A program made the translations under genes and the position numbers. Shown in pieces: positions 1 to 8,445 of a stretch of 31,396 nt of DNA (positions are counted from its first letter, which is position 1; the number at the start of each line of letters is the position of its first letter). This DNA is from JAFGHJ01 sp964606065 (GTDB taxonomy: Bacteria; Hydrothermota; UBA3072), in contig CAZSEX010000020.1 of the NCBI GenBank assembly GCA_964606065.1, forward strand, positions 1 to 31,396, given 5' to 3'. The notes under the pieces are model-generated. The model ran no database searches and was not told the origin of the DNA. It worked only from the letters and a program-made list of their open reading frames with translations.

Positions 1-272
1 TCGGTTTTTACGGGAGCGGGAATATTATGCCCCGGATCGACCTCTATATTCGCGTTTATTTTAACCGCCCGACTCCAGACATACTCATCGAGATATCCGT
101 CTATATTTATTACAGAATCGATTCTCGGAATATTCAGGAGAGAATCCTTCGGGGTTTCCGACTCGGAAAAGAATCCCGTCAACCTCGTTCCAATAAAAAA
201 AAGTAAAAACATACTTAACCGGAGACCTTTTATCCGAAAAGACTTTTTAAGATTCCTTATACTTGTTTTCAT
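1..272 (-). CDS. N-terminal fragment of a CBM9/DUF5916-like outer-membrane protein
   Basis: Open reading frame running off the left edge; 90 codons are visible from an ATG at 272, preceded by an AAGGA ribosome site. The protein begins MKTSIRNLKKSFRIKG, then has a hydrophobic segment (LSMFLLFFIG) that fits a signal peptide. It then shows INIDGYLDEYVWSRAV, the start of a CBM9-type fold. The gene at 517 has the same pattern (KIDGMIGQDEYSKA at residues 41-54), so the two are probably paralogues arranged divergently. Only the first part is present, so the C-terminal barrel typical of this family is inferred, not seen. Confidence 0.7.
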   Translation of the reverse strand, partial: MKTSIRNLKKSFRIKGLRLSMFLLFFIGTRLTGFFSESETPKDSLLNIPRIDSVINIDGYLDEYVWSRAVKINANIEVDPGHNIPAPVKT

Positions 273-294
273 TATTTTTCCTTTTTTCTGTTAT

Positions 295-322
295 ATTATA
301 TTGAAAACTCAGAATTTGTCGA
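295..322 (-). promoter_or_regulatory. Sigma70-type promoter for the leftward gene at 272
   Basis: Read on the minus strand: TCGACA (317-322), a 16-bp spacer, TATAAT (295-300). The start codon at 272 lies just downstream behind an AAGGA site. Sequence match only. Confidence 0.55.
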
Positions 323-382
323 GGGTGTTTTTAAAGATTGAAATTGCACAGATTAATACAGAAAGTCCGCAAAAAAATTGTC

Positions 383-410
383 TTGACATAATCTAAAAAA
401 TCTGTATAAT
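383..410 (+). promoter_or_regulatory. Consensus sigma70-type promoter for the gene at 517
   Basis: TTGACA (383-388), a 16-bp spacer and TATAAT (405-410). The predicted transcript starts near 417 and has about 100 nt of leader, including the short ORF at 459-494. It lies back-to-back with the leftward promoter, so both paralogues are expressed from one spacer. Confidence 0.7.
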
Positions 411-458
411 TATACTGAAATACTTTGAGTGTGATATATTATAGTAGGAGAAATAAAA

Positions 459-494
459 ATGAAAGATATCTCAGATTTATTGTTTAAGTGTTAA
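459..494 (+). CDS. Possible 11-codon leader peptide (MKDISDLLFKC)
   Basis: A tiny ORF in the leader of the gene at 517, with a strong AGGAG site about 9 nt upstream of its ATG. It ends at TAA 492-494, 22 nt before the next start, in a different frame. The ribosome site is stronger than that of the main gene (GGTGAG), which is why it is listed. It could be translated as a regulatory leader or could be chance. No attenuator hairpin is evident between 494 and 517. Confidence 0.3.
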   Translation: MKDISDLLFKC

Positions 495-516
495 CTAAAA
501 AAACGGTGAGATATTT

Positions 517-2733
517 ATGCTTTACCTTTACTTTTCTATATTTACTTTAATTGCTTCTAATTCAACCTCTCCAGAGTGGGCACCGAATTCGGGTGATGAC
601 CTCGTAATAAATTTACCTTATTTAGAAGTTTCACCTAAAATTGACGGTATGATTGGCCAAGATGAATACTCGAAAGCAAGATTATTAACGAATTTTACAG
701 GATTCGAACCGGTAGAAAATTCAAAACCATCCGTTAAAACAGAAGCCTGGATTGGATGTGATAAGTATAATCTTTATATCGCTTTTAGATGTTATGAGAA
801 TGACATGACAAAGCTCAGGGCTGATTTTGCTCAGAGGGATGAAGTATCTAATAATGATGAAGTGGGTTTTTATCTTGATACTTACGGGGATTTAAAAGAT
901 GCCTATGAGTTTTATGTAAATTCACGGGGAATACAATGGGATGGGATAAGAAAGAAAGATGATGGTGGGGGGGATTCTTCTTACGACACAGAATGGACTG
1001 TTTCTACGAAAGAGAACGAGGAATTCTGGGTTGCGGAATTTAAAATACCTTTTTCTTCTTTGAGTTTTGAAGAAAAAGGAGAAAAAAAATGGAGAGTTAA
1101 CTTTTACAGAATTAGACCCAGGGACGATGTAGAAACATATGTATGGGCTCCTATTTCGAAAAATATACCCGGGTTTCTGTCTCAGGGAGGAACATTGATT
1201 ATAGGTGAGAATATTTCATTGGGAAGTAAAAATTTAATTCTTATTCCATATCTCTCTTCTTCTCAGGAGGGGAAAAGAGAAGAAGAGTACGAACATAGCA
1301 AAATAAATTATAAAGGAGGAATTTCTCTGAGGTATTCTCCTTCAACCGATATGAAAATCGACTTTGCTTTAAATCCTGATTTCGCGGAAATCGAAGCGGA
1401 TGCGTCGCAGCTTCGAATAAACGATCCTTTCGCTCTCTATTACTCTGAAAAACGTCCATTTTTTCTTGAAGGTAAATCGCTTCTTGAAAGCCGTATTGAA
1501 GTTATCTACACAAGGACTATAAACAATCCCATCTATGCGGGGAAAATAATGGGAAACTTAGGGGGCAATGATTTCCTTTTTCTTTCCGCCCGAGATGAAA
1601 ATACTCCCTGGATAATCCCCTTTAAAGATTTCAGCGGAACGATTCCATCTTCAAAAGCTTCTGTTTCAAATATTTTTAAGGTGGAAAGAAATATACTGGA
1701 GAATACAAAGATTGCTGGGGCCATAACCGACAGGAGAATAGAAGGCGGATTTAATACTGTTTACAGTATGGAGATAAATCCCTCTTTTCTTGAGCATTAT
1801 ATTATAAATTATCAGGGAGTTTACTCGGACACAAAAGAATCTGAAGACACGGTTTTAAGTAATAACGTAAACTGGTATAATTTCAGAGATCATACGGCCG
1901 CTTTCGACGGAGAGAACTTCAAAGGGTACGCTCATTTTTTCAATTTCTATTCAAGCTTCCGTAATCTTCAGGGCGGTGGAAGATACGAAGTTTACTCCCC
2001 GACTTTCCGCAGTGACCTCGGGTTTATCCAGAAAAACGATTTGAAAAAAGGTTATGTATGGTTTCAACCGCAGATATATCCAAACAAATTCGGGATCAAT
2101 CAAATGGGTTTTCAGTTTTCTACCGGGCGGGGTCGAGACTTCGATAATATCGATGAGGAAAAATTTTATGTAGCCAGGCTATTTTTATTCCTTGTAAAAC
2201 AGACCGATATTACTTTTTCCCACTGTGGCTGGGATGAGAGATTCTGGGGAGAATATTTTTCAGGTTTGAAATATTATCAACTCGATTTCTCGACATCTCC
2301 GGGCAAACTTCTTTCCTTCTATACCTATTTATACTTTGCCAGGGCTGTGAATCACAATGAATTTGACTATGGATATGAAAGGAACTTTTATTTATCCGTA
2401 ACACTTAAACCGTCTTCATTTTTTCAGATTGAAAGTTCTTTTGGAAGATACTGTTTTTTCAGAGAAATGTGGGAGGACGGGATATACGATGTATCGATTC
2501 TACACACCACATTCGAATATTTTTTCTCATCTGCACTTTCTCTACGATTAAATGTCGATTACGACGGACAGGCGGAAAATTTGGAAGTTATGCCTCTTAT
2601 TAAATATCAACCTTCGCCTTTTACCATATTTTTTATCGGAGCCAATTCCTCCACGCTTTACAATAGTTATAGGGATTATGAACTTGAACGACACCAGATT
2701 TTTTTGAAATTTCAGTATAGGCTTAATCTGTAA
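517..2733 (+). CDS. CBM9-like/DUF5916 outer-membrane protein
   Basis: 738 residues. Residues 1-16 are hydrophobic and look like a signal peptide, though no Lys/Arg precedes the core; an in-frame stop at 496 means no earlier start is possible. Residues 41-230 match a carbohydrate-binding module family 9-like fold (KIDGMIGQDEYSKA, DEVGFYLDTYGD, YEFYVNSRGIQWDG, WVAEFKIPFSSL). The remainder, rich in aromatic and alternating residues and ending in KFQYRLNL, fits the DUF5916 beta-barrel-like region (SEKRPFFLEG is typical). Family members are outer-membrane proteins of unknown substrate, often found in Bacteroidota-like and candidate-phylum genomes. A glycan or hydrolase role is not shown by the sequence. 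It is divergent from, and probably paralogous to, the fragment at 1-272. Confidence 0.85.
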   Translation: MLYLYFSIFTLIASNSTSPEWAPNSGDDLVINLPYLEVSPKIDGMIGQDEYSKARLLTNFTGFEPVENSKPSVKTEAWIGCDKYNLYIAFRCYENDMTKLRADFAQRDEVSNNDEVGFYLDTYGDLKDAYEFYVNSRGIQWDGIRKKDDGGGDSSYDTEWTVSTKENEEFWVAEFKIPFSSLSFEEKGEKKWRVNFYRIRPRDDVETYVWAPISKNIPGFLSQGGTLIIGENISLGSKNLILIPYLSSSQEGKREEEYEHSKINYKGGISLRYSPSTDMKIDFALNPDFAEIEADASQLRINDPFALYYSEKRPFFLEGKSLLESRIEVIYTRTINNPIYAGKIMGNLGGNDFLFLSARDENTPWIIPFKDFSGTIPSSKASVSNIFKVERNILENTKIAGAITDRRIEGGFNTVYSMEINPSFLEHYIINYQGVYSDTKESEDTVLSNNVNWYNFRDHTAAFDGENFKGYAHFFNFYSSFRNLQGGGRYEVYSPTFRSDLGFIQKNDLKKGYVWFQPQIYPNKFGINQMGFQFSTGRGRDFDNIDEEKFYVARLFLFLVKQTDITFSHCGWDERFWGEYFSGLKYYQLDFSTSPGKLLSFYTYLYFARAVNHNEFDYGYERNFYLSVTLKPSSFFQIESSFGRYCFFREMWEDGIYDVSILHTTFEYFFSSALSLRLNVDYDGQAENLEVMPLIKYQPSPFTIFFIGANSSTLYNSYRDYELERHQIFLKFQYRLNL

Positions 2734-2810
2734 GGTTATGGTAAGTAAAAGTATTATCTGAAAGATTGTCTCAATTATAAAAAATTAAAGCACCATCCCT
2801 ATAAATATTC

Positions 2811-3743
2811 TTACAATTTCCTGACCTTTATCCCACCGTTTGTGGTACTCGCGCTTATTTCTTCTCCGCCTTTGCCCATTTTTCCTTTTATGTATTTGTT
2901 TTTATCCCTGGAAATAATTTCCATGCCGACATCGCCAACATCGATTCCTCCGTTAATGGTTTTCAGTTCAAGAATACAATTAAGCGCCTGAGACAAACGA
3001 ATCGTAATAGCGCCATTAATGGTGCTGAGATCTGTTCCTCCTTTTTCTATACTTTTTAGTTCCGCTTCGATAGATCCGTTTGTGGTTCTCAATTCCTTTA
3101 TTTTGTCACTTTTAGCTTTTATGTAGCCGTTTGTGGTGGCGGCTGTAACAAAACCATCAACATTTTCAATTATTATTTTACCGTTTGTACTCCGCGCCTC
3201 GATATCTCCTTTTGCTTTCTCGACTTTAATTTCCCCATTTGTTGTGTGTAACAGAGAAGAACCTTTCGTTCCCTTTAAAAAAACCTTTCCGTTAGTGGTA
3301 TTGACTTCCGAAATCATGACATGTTCGGGAACCTTGATTTCGTAGTTCACGTTAACCTTACCGCCAGAATATTCGCCTTCTAAAATCCATTTAAGAAAAT
3401 TCCAGATTCTAAAATTGCTATCATCTTCTTTAGATTTTCCTGAATAAACAGTTTCTATTTCCATTTCTTTATCATCGATTGTAACTTCCACACTGACTTT
3501 TGTTAATTCCTTCATGCTTTTGTTCGATCCGATAACCGCGAAGACCTCAACCTCTTCTTTATCCCATGCTTCGATATCTATTGTTCCGTTTCGACTGCAG
3601 ACCGCGATTTCCGTACCCGGTTTTGCTTCATAAGTTTTACGGAATTCCGTTTCATAGTCGTATGAACTCTCTGCCGGCAAAGAAAATAAAACGAAAACCG
3701 GCAGAATAACAGCGAGAAAAAACTTTTGAAGATTTTTTTTCAT
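2811..3743 (-). CDS. DUF4097 repeat protein, exported
   Basis: 310 residues with a clear signal peptide (MKKNLQKFFLAVILPVFVLFSLPAESS). The body repeats TTNG/STNG/TING-type turns roughly every 17-25 residues (for example TTNGKVFLKG, TTNGEIKVEK, STNGKIIIEN, TTNGYIKAKS, TTNGSIEAEL, TINGAITIRL). This is the pattern of DUF4097, a right-handed beta-helix-like 'putative adhesin' family. It is the last gene of the export operon, 14 bp after tolC and with its own GGAGGGG ribosome site, so it is probably co-transcribed with the pump. The function of DUF4097 proteins is not established. A periplasmic or surface role follows from the signal peptide only. Confidence 0.85.
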   Translation of the reverse strand: MKKNLQKFFLAVILPVFVLFSLPAESSYDYETEFRKTYEAKPGTEIAVCSRNGTIDIEAWDKEEVEVFAVIGSNKSMKELTKVSVEVTIDDKEMEIETVYSGKSKEDDSNFRIWNFLKWILEGEYSGGKVNVNYEIKVPEHVMISEVNTTNGKVFLKGTKGSSLLHTTNGEIKVEKAKGDIEARSTNGKIIIENVDGFVTAATTNGYIKAKSDKIKELRTTNGSIEAELKSIEKGGTDLSTINGAITIRLSQALNCILELKTINGGIDVGDVGMEIISRDKNKYIKGKMGKGGEEISASTTNGGIKVRKL

Positions 3744-3757
3744 TTTCCCCTCCTTTT

Positions 3758-4987
3758 TTACTCTATTACTAATTTCCCTGTTAGTCTTTTAATTTTATAA
3801 ATAGATAGATACCAGTCGAACCGCGCCTGAGTCATCGAATACTCCGCTTCAAGCAAATCTTCTTCCGCTTCCAGAAATTCAATCACCGAAGCTTCTCCCA
3901 GCTTATATCTTTGGTTCGTTGCCTCATGACTCTCTTTTGCGAATTCCAGCGTTGCCCGGGCAAGACCGAGTTTTTCTAATGTTTCCTGATAACTCAAATA
4001 TTCGTCTTCAACAGCCACAGCGAGCTCCCTTTCTCTATCCGATAAATTTATATCAGCCAGATCTTTTTTCAAGCGATTTATAGTTAAATTACTCCATCTC
4101 GAAAAACCTGTAAATATGGGTACGGTTACAGCCAGACCGACCGAATAATCATAATTATCTTCCAGAACAGACTTTGTCGGGAAATTATCCCCTGCATATT
4201 GAAAGTCCGCGAACAAAGAAATAGAAAATAGATCCTTCGTTGTTCCGCCCAATAAATCGTATTTTGCCGCGCTGCTTTCCGATTTGTATTTATTGTAAAG
4301 AGGATCGCTTGACATAGCTAAATATAAAATTGAATCTTTTGCGGGAATTTCGAATTCTATTTCAGGCTCTTCGAGCTGCAGGGAATCTTTTTCCGAGAGG
4401 CCCAGAATATTATTTAACATCAAAGCGGAAACTCTTGCCTCTTTTTTTGTTTCCAGAATATTTATTTTCGACTGATAGTAATCGACCTGCGCTTTTAGAA
4501 CTTCAGCTTTCGAAGCAAGACCGAGAGCCTTTTTTTCTTCTACCAGACGAAGATTTTTTTCTGTCCTCATAACTCCGGCTTTTCTACTTTCGAGCAATTT
4601 CTGCATCATCAAAGTTTTTAGATATTGAAAAGCGATCTCGTATACTATGCTGTTTTGAGCCTCGACGAAGGAATAATAGGCGAAACTGTTTTTGTAATGA
4701 GCTCCCATCGAACCAAAAAAATCCCCCGGCCCTATTTCCCAGGTGGCGGAAAGACTATATCCGCTGGTTGTGTCGAACAAAGAAACTCCTTCGGTTTCAC
4801 TATGAGTCCTTATCCGGCTGTACCCTCCGTTTATCTCCGGTAAAAGCTCTGAATAAACGAACGAATTGTTTTTTTGCTCGATGAAGAAACTCTTTTTTGC
4901 CTTAAGGTATACAGGACTTTTCTGTAATCCCATTTCCATTGCGTCTTTCAACGTTAAATTAAAAGCAAACAAAATTAAAACGACCAC
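3758..4987 (-). CDS. TolC-family outer-membrane efflux protein
   Basis: 409 residues. The start of the mature protein, LTLKDAMEMGLQKSPVYLKAKKSFF, and two long helical stretches with the periodicity of the outer-membrane efflux (OEP) repeats identify a TolC-type channel. The chosen start is GTG at 4987: an SD of GAAGGAGG lies in the last codons of the upstream ATPase gene (stop 4989-4991) and no other start is available before an in-frame stop at 5015-5017. That leaves an unusually short signal sequence (MVVLILFAFN) with no basic residue before it. It would form the outer-membrane exit duct for the HlyD-FtsX-ATPase complex encoded just upstream. Confidence 0.9.
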   Translation of the reverse strand: MVVLILFAFNLTLKDAMEMGLQKSPVYLKAKKSFFIEQKNNSFVYSELLPEINGGYSRIRTHSETEGVSLFDTTSGYSLSATWEIGPGDFFGSMGAHYKNSFAYYSFVEAQNSIVYEIAFQYLKTLMMQKLLESRKAGVMRTEKNLRLVEEKKALGLASKAEVLKAQVDYYQSKINILETKKEARVSALMLNNILGLSEKDSLQLEEPEIEFEIPAKDSILYLAMSSDPLYNKYKSESSAAKYDLLGGTTKDLFSISLFADFQYAGDNFPTKSVLEDNYDYSVGLAVTVPIFTGFSRWSNLTINRLKKDLADINLSDRERELAVAVEDEYLSYQETLEKLGLARATLEFAKESHEATNQRYKLGEASVIEFLEAEEDLLEAEYSMTQARFDWYLSIYKIKRLTGKLVIE

Positions 4988-4988
4988 A

Positions 4989-5666
4989 TCAACCTCCTTC
5001 GATTTTTCCGTCTCTTATTTTAATTATTCTTTCTGCCTTTTCTGCGAGTTCCATTTCATGGGTTATAAGAATAACGGTTCTTCCCGCGTCACTCAGTTCT
5101 TCAAAAATAGAAATTATAGCCTCTCCGGTTTTAGTATCCAGGTTTCCCGTGGGTTCGTCGGCAAGAATTAAATTTGGTTCTCCCACAAGAGCTCTGGCGA
5201 TGGCGACTCTCTGACGTTCGCCTCCGGATAGTTCGCTCGGAAGATGATTTATTCTGTGGCTCATGCCTACTTTATCTAAGGCTTCGCGCGCCATATTGTT
5301 TCTCATTTCAGGTGATGTATCACGATAGAGAAGTGGAAGCTCGACATTTTGTAGTATGTTCTCCCGGGGAAGCAGATAGAAAAATTGAAAAACAAACCCG
5401 ATTTCCTTGTTTCTAAGGCTGGACAGTTCCTTATCAGAGAGATCTTTCGTCTCTTTCCCTCTATAACTATATTTCCCGCTCGTAGGTTTATCCAGACATC
5501 CTAATATGTGAAGTAATGTCGACTTACCTGAGCCTGAAGTCCCTACAATTGCTATAAATTCTCTTTCTTTAACCCTTATAGAAACGCCTTTGAGAGCTTC
5601 TACTTTTTCTTCTCCCATTTTATATTCTTTTCTTATTTTTTTTGCTTCTATTAATATGTTACTCAT
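4989..5666 (-). CDS. ABC transporter ATP-binding protein, MacB/LolD type
   Basis: 225 residues, normal for a LolD/MacB-type ATPase. It shows Walker A GTSGSGKST (42-50), Q-loop Q94, signature LSGGE (146-150), Walker B LILADE (166-171) with D-loop GNLD, and switch His203 (ITHE). The ATG overlaps the end of the permease gene by 8 bp and the stop adjoins the tolC start, so expression is coupled. It powers the FtsX-type permease next to it; these mechanotransmission ABC systems work with a MacA-like adaptor and TolC to move molecules from periplasm to outside. Substrate (macrolide, peptide, lipoprotein or other) cannot be read from the sequence. Confidence 0.95.
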   Translation of the reverse strand: MSNILIEAKKIRKEYKMGEEKVEALKGVSIRVKEREFIAIVGTSGSGKSTLLHILGCLDKPTSGKYSYRGKETKDLSDKELSSLRNKEIGFVFQFFYLLPRENILQNVELPLLYRDTSPEMRNNMAREALDKVGMSHRINHLPSELSGGERQRVAIARALVGEPNLILADEPTGNLDTKTGEAIISIFEELSDAGRTVILITHEMELAEKAERIIKIRDGKIEGG

Positions 5667-6894
5667 AACGTAAACACTCCACTGGGTTTAAACTCGCCGC
5701 TTTCTTCGCCGGAAAATAGCCCGCGAAAAAAGAGATGATAAGTAATATGATAAATGTTACTAACGGTATCTCGGGGGACAACTTAGGAGCTCCAAAGAAT
5801 TCAAGCATACCTACTCTCGGGATAAAAGAACATAGATGAAGAACAAAGGAACTAAACCCAATTCCAATAATGCCGCCGATTGATGATAGCAGTAGAGATT
5901 CAATGAAGAATTGTTTTAAAATATCTTTTGCCGTGGCGCCTACGGACCTCTTTATTCCAATTTCCTTAGTTCTTTCATCTATTAGAAAATACATAATATT
6001 AGCCACTGCTGCTCCGGCAATTAAAAGAGTCATTGCTCCTACAAGAGCCAAAAATATCTCGATTACTTTAGTTATTTTGCTCATCATCGCTTCTGTTTCT
6101 GTAACATCCCAAAAGGATAACGCTTCTTTGTCGTTTGGATCGAATTTATATTTTTTGCTGAGAACCTCATAGACCTTTTTTTGAGCTTTTTCGGCGAGTT
6201 CCGGAGAAACAGGTCTATATACAATATTATTTAGGTATCTTCTTCCGTACATTACTTTGAAAGTCGTATATGGGATAAAAGCAGCTTGTTCGTCTGAGCC
6301 GGAATATGAACTCATCTGAATTTTTTCTTTTAAAACCCCTATTACCAAAAACGGAATTCCGTTAAGAAGAACTTTTTCTCCCACTGCTTTTCGTTCGCCA
6401 AAAATTTTTTCTTTTTCTTCGGTGCCAAGAAAAATTATTCTCCTTCTTTGCTCGACATCAAGCTTGTTTATAAATCTCCCGTCTTCCGGCACCAAATTTC
6501 TCATCTTGCCGTAAGTGGGGTTTACTCCTGATATTTTCGCTTGTCGCAGCATTTCCTTATACTTTATTGGTTTTCCCCAGGCTATATATTCGGGAGATAT
6601 CTCATCTATTATATCTATTTTTTCTCTTAATAGTTTCGCGTCTTCCGGAACAAAATGTATATATCTTCCTATACCGAGTCCTTTGTAGGGTATACTGGTT
6701 TGCCCTGCCCATAGAATAGCAATATGTTCTCCCATCCCACTCATACCTTCCTGTATTCCTGTCATCATTCCGACTCCGAATCCCATAAGCAGGATAATGG
6801 TAGTTGTTCCCCATGCTACACCGAATAGGACTAAGAGAAATCTAATTTTGTACGCTCTAAAATCCTGAAAAAAATGAAAAAATATTTTTTTCAT
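5659..6894 (-). CDS. ABC transporter permease, FtsX/MacB type
   Basis: 411 residues. An N-terminal membrane segment (about 17-43) is followed by a MacB-like periplasmic core (about 50-270) and a C-terminal FtsX domain with three membrane segments (around 275-300, 325-355 and 375-395), including the conserved region RTKEIGIKRSVGATAKDI. It ends with the common PVECLRYE tail. The ATG overlaps the adaptor gene's stop (ATGA), with an AAGGAGA ribosome site. This is the inner-membrane part of a MacAB-TolC-like pump in which the ATPase is encoded as a separate gene rather than fused. Confidence 0.93.
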   Translation of the reverse strand: MKKIFFHFFQDFRAYKIRFLLVLFGVAWGTTTIILLMGFGVGMMTGIQEGMSGMGEHIAILWAGQTSIPYKGLGIGRYIHFVPEDAKLLREKIDIIDEISPEYIAWGKPIKYKEMLRQAKISGVNPTYGKMRNLVPEDGRFINKLDVEQRRRIIFLGTEEKEKIFGERKAVGEKVLLNGIPFLVIGVLKEKIQMSSYSGSDEQAAFIPYTTFKVMYGRRYLNNIVYRPVSPELAEKAQKKVYEVLSKKYKFDPNDKEALSFWDVTETEAMMSKITKVIEIFLALVGAMTLLIAGAAVANIMYFLIDERTKEIGIKRSVGATAKDILKQFFIESLLLSSIGGIIGIGFSSFVLHLCSFIPRVGMLEFFGAPKLSPEIPLVTFIILLIISFFAGYFPAKKAASLNPVECLRYE

Positions 6895-7949
6895 TTTTTT
6901 ATCTCTTCTCCTTCGGAAAGACCGGAAACGACTTCAATGTTAAGCCCATCGGATAAACCAATTTCAATTTTCCGTTTTTCTCCGTTCGAGAGATATACAT
7001 ATGTTTTCTCCTCTTCAAACTTTACCGCGCCTTCCGGGATTACCAGCACATCGTTCCTCTCATCTATAATAATATCGGCGGTTGCCGAATAACCGACTCG
7101 GAGGGGTTTACTGCCTTTTTCCGTAACGATTATCTCTATATCAAAAACCGTGGCTCCTTCCTTATTCCATGCTTTGGGAGCTATAATATCTATTATTCCA
7201 TACACCTCTTCATCGGGGATAGCGCCCACCGTTATTTTTGCCTTCATCCCTTCTTCCAATCTTCCGACATCTATTTCATCGACAGTCCCTTTAAACAATA
7301 AATCCTCCAGACGCGCGATTTGCATTAGTTCGGTTCCCGGCTGATAAGACGTAAGAGGCACAACGGGATCTCCGATACTAACTTCCCTTGAAAGAATGGT
7401 TCCGGAAACGGGGGACCTGATTACGGCATCGAGCGCCGTTCCTCCGACCTTAGCGCTTCCTTTTTCCATAAGATCCAACCTCTGCTTCGCCAGGTTGTAA
7501 TTTGATTGAGCTTCCTGTAAGTCCTGCTGCATAATTTCGTATTCCTTATCCGATATCAAATCTTTTTCGAAAAGAGCCTTTTTTCTTTCGATATCTTTTT
7601 TAGCGTTTTCCAGCCGGATTTCCGCCACCTTGACCTCTTTTCTGACAGAAGCCAGTTCAAACGGGGTCGGAGTCGGGCTTATCTCAAAAAGAGGATCTCC
7701 TTTTCTCACTACGTCGCCAATCTCTACGAACACCTTTTTTATTACTCCTGAAATAGTAGACTTAACGCTCGTTTCATATTTTACTTCGATCGTACCCAGC
7801 GCCACCGCCACATCCCTTATATCTCCTTTCGAAACCTTTACAGAAGAATTCAAATCCCCTCCTCTCCGACCTCGCCCCAAACCCGCAACAAGAAAAACCA
7901 CCACCACAACCAACACCCCCACAAACATTAACCTCTTTCTGCGAAACAT
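6891..7949 (-). CDS. Periplasmic adaptor (HlyD/MacA family)
   Basis: 352 residues. A basic N-terminus and membrane anchor (MFRRKRLMFVGVLVVVVVFLVAG) is followed by a lipoyl-like half (SGVIKKVFVEIGDVVRKGDPLF), a coiled-coil hairpin (about 100-165), the second lipoyl half (RSPVSGTILSREVSIGDPV) and a beta-barrel/membrane-proximal region ending GLSEGEEIKK. These are in the normal order for MacA/RND-type membrane-fusion proteins. It is the first gene of the operon, with an AAGGAGG ribosome site and a leader of about 130 nt from the promoter at 8090-8118. It bridges the FtsX permease and the TolC channel. Confidence 0.95.
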   Translation of the reverse strand: MFRRKRLMFVGVLVVVVVFLVAGLGRGRRGGDLNSSVKVSKGDIRDVAVALGTIEVKYETSVKSTISGVIKKVFVEIGDVVRKGDPLFEISPTPTPFELASVRKEVKVAEIRLENAKKDIERKKALFEKDLISDKEYEIMQQDLQEAQSNYNLAKQRLDLMEKGSAKVGGTALDAVIRSPVSGTILSREVSIGDPVVPLTSYQPGTELMQIARLEDLLFKGTVDEIDVGRLEEGMKAKITVGAIPDEEVYGIIDIIAPKAWNKEGATVFDIEIIVTEKGSKPLRVGYSATADIIIDERNDVLVIPEGAVKFEEEKTYVYLSNGEKRKIEIGLSDGLNIEVVSGLSEGEEIKK

Positions 7950-8062
7950 TATTTAACCTCCTTTAATAATTCAAAAAATTTAAAAATTTACTTACCTTTT
8001 TACGTTTGACGACAGCCTCTTCAAAAATGTTTCAAAAAAACACCATATCCGCCAAACAAAAC

Positions 8063-8086
8063 TTTGTATTATTGCATTAATACAAA
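8063..8086. promoter_or_regulatory. 24-bp palindromic operator over the export-operon start site
   Basis: Perfect 9-bp arms TTTGTATTA (8063-8071) and TAATACAAA (8078-8086) around TTGCAT; 11 of 12 symmetric positions pair. It begins 3 bp downstream of the -10 box of the minus-strand promoter and covers the predicted +1 (near 8083). This is the placement expected for a repressor such as a TetR- or MarR-type protein. No such regulator is encoded in the window. Confidence 0.65.
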
Positions 8087-8089
8087 ATT

Positions 8090-8118
8090 ATTATAATAAA
8101 ATCTATGTATTTTGTCAA
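8090..8118 (-). promoter_or_regulatory. Consensus promoter of the export operon
   Basis: On the minus strand: TTGACA (8113-8118), a 17-bp spacer, TATAAT (8090-8095). Both hexamers are perfect sigma70 consensus with ideal spacing, so it should be strong unless repressed at the adjoining palindrome. Confidence 0.8.
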
Positions 8119-8271
8119 GGGGTTTTTGTTTGTTGGCAAACACCTGTTTTTTTATTAATTGCTTCGGCAAGAATCACCGGAGACGAATAAATAGCGGGAT
8201 GGACAAAAAATTAAAGTTTACCTCTTTACAGACGGACCCAAATAAAGTAAAATTATTATAGAGGCAAACAA

Positions 8272-8445
8272 ATGAAAACTTTAACCAAAAGAAATAAGAT
8301 ACCTTTATGGTACTATCTCTATCCTCCTAAACTCGGGGAAGAGCTGGCCAAAAAGGATGCCGAAAAAAAGGCGAAAGAAATAACGGAAAAACTAAAAAAG
8401 GTTAACGAAGCTGTCTCTCATAAAAAGAGCAAGAAAAACAATTGA
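8272..8445 (+). CDS. Small, highly charged protein, unknown function
   Basis: 57 residues, starting MKTLTKRNKIPLWYYLYPPK. The aromatic N-terminal patch (WYYLYPP) is followed by a Lys/Glu-rich helix (about 21-50) and a basic tail (KKSKKNN). There is a modest GAGG site 7 nt upstream. Its TGA (8443-8445) overlaps the TTG start of the next gene (8442), so the two look translationally coupled; this overlap is the main reason to call it a gene. I recognise no family. Codon use matches a real coding region (many AAA/GAA), but a short lysine-rich ORF in AT-rich DNA can occur by chance. Confidence 0.55.
   Translation: MKTLTKRNKIPLWYYLYPPKLGEELAKKDAEKKAKEITEKLKKVNEAVSHKKSKKNN

Larger units (their letters stand above)
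7950..8271. other. Control region between the export operon and the small gene pair
   Basis: 322 bp without a gene. From right to left it holds the upstream region of the small genes (no convincing promoter; a lone TTTACA at 8225-8230), a small TGTTTG/CAAACA hairpin (8127-8142), the minus-strand promoter (8090-8118), the palindrome (8063-8086) and the leader of the adaptor gene. I see no known riboswitch in the leader. Confidence 0.6.

Noticed and set aside
8127..8151. Hairpin TGTTTG/CAAACA followed by a T-run, terminator-like on the plus strand
   Set aside because: No plus-strand gene ends upstream of it, and the stem is only 6 bp and AT-rich.
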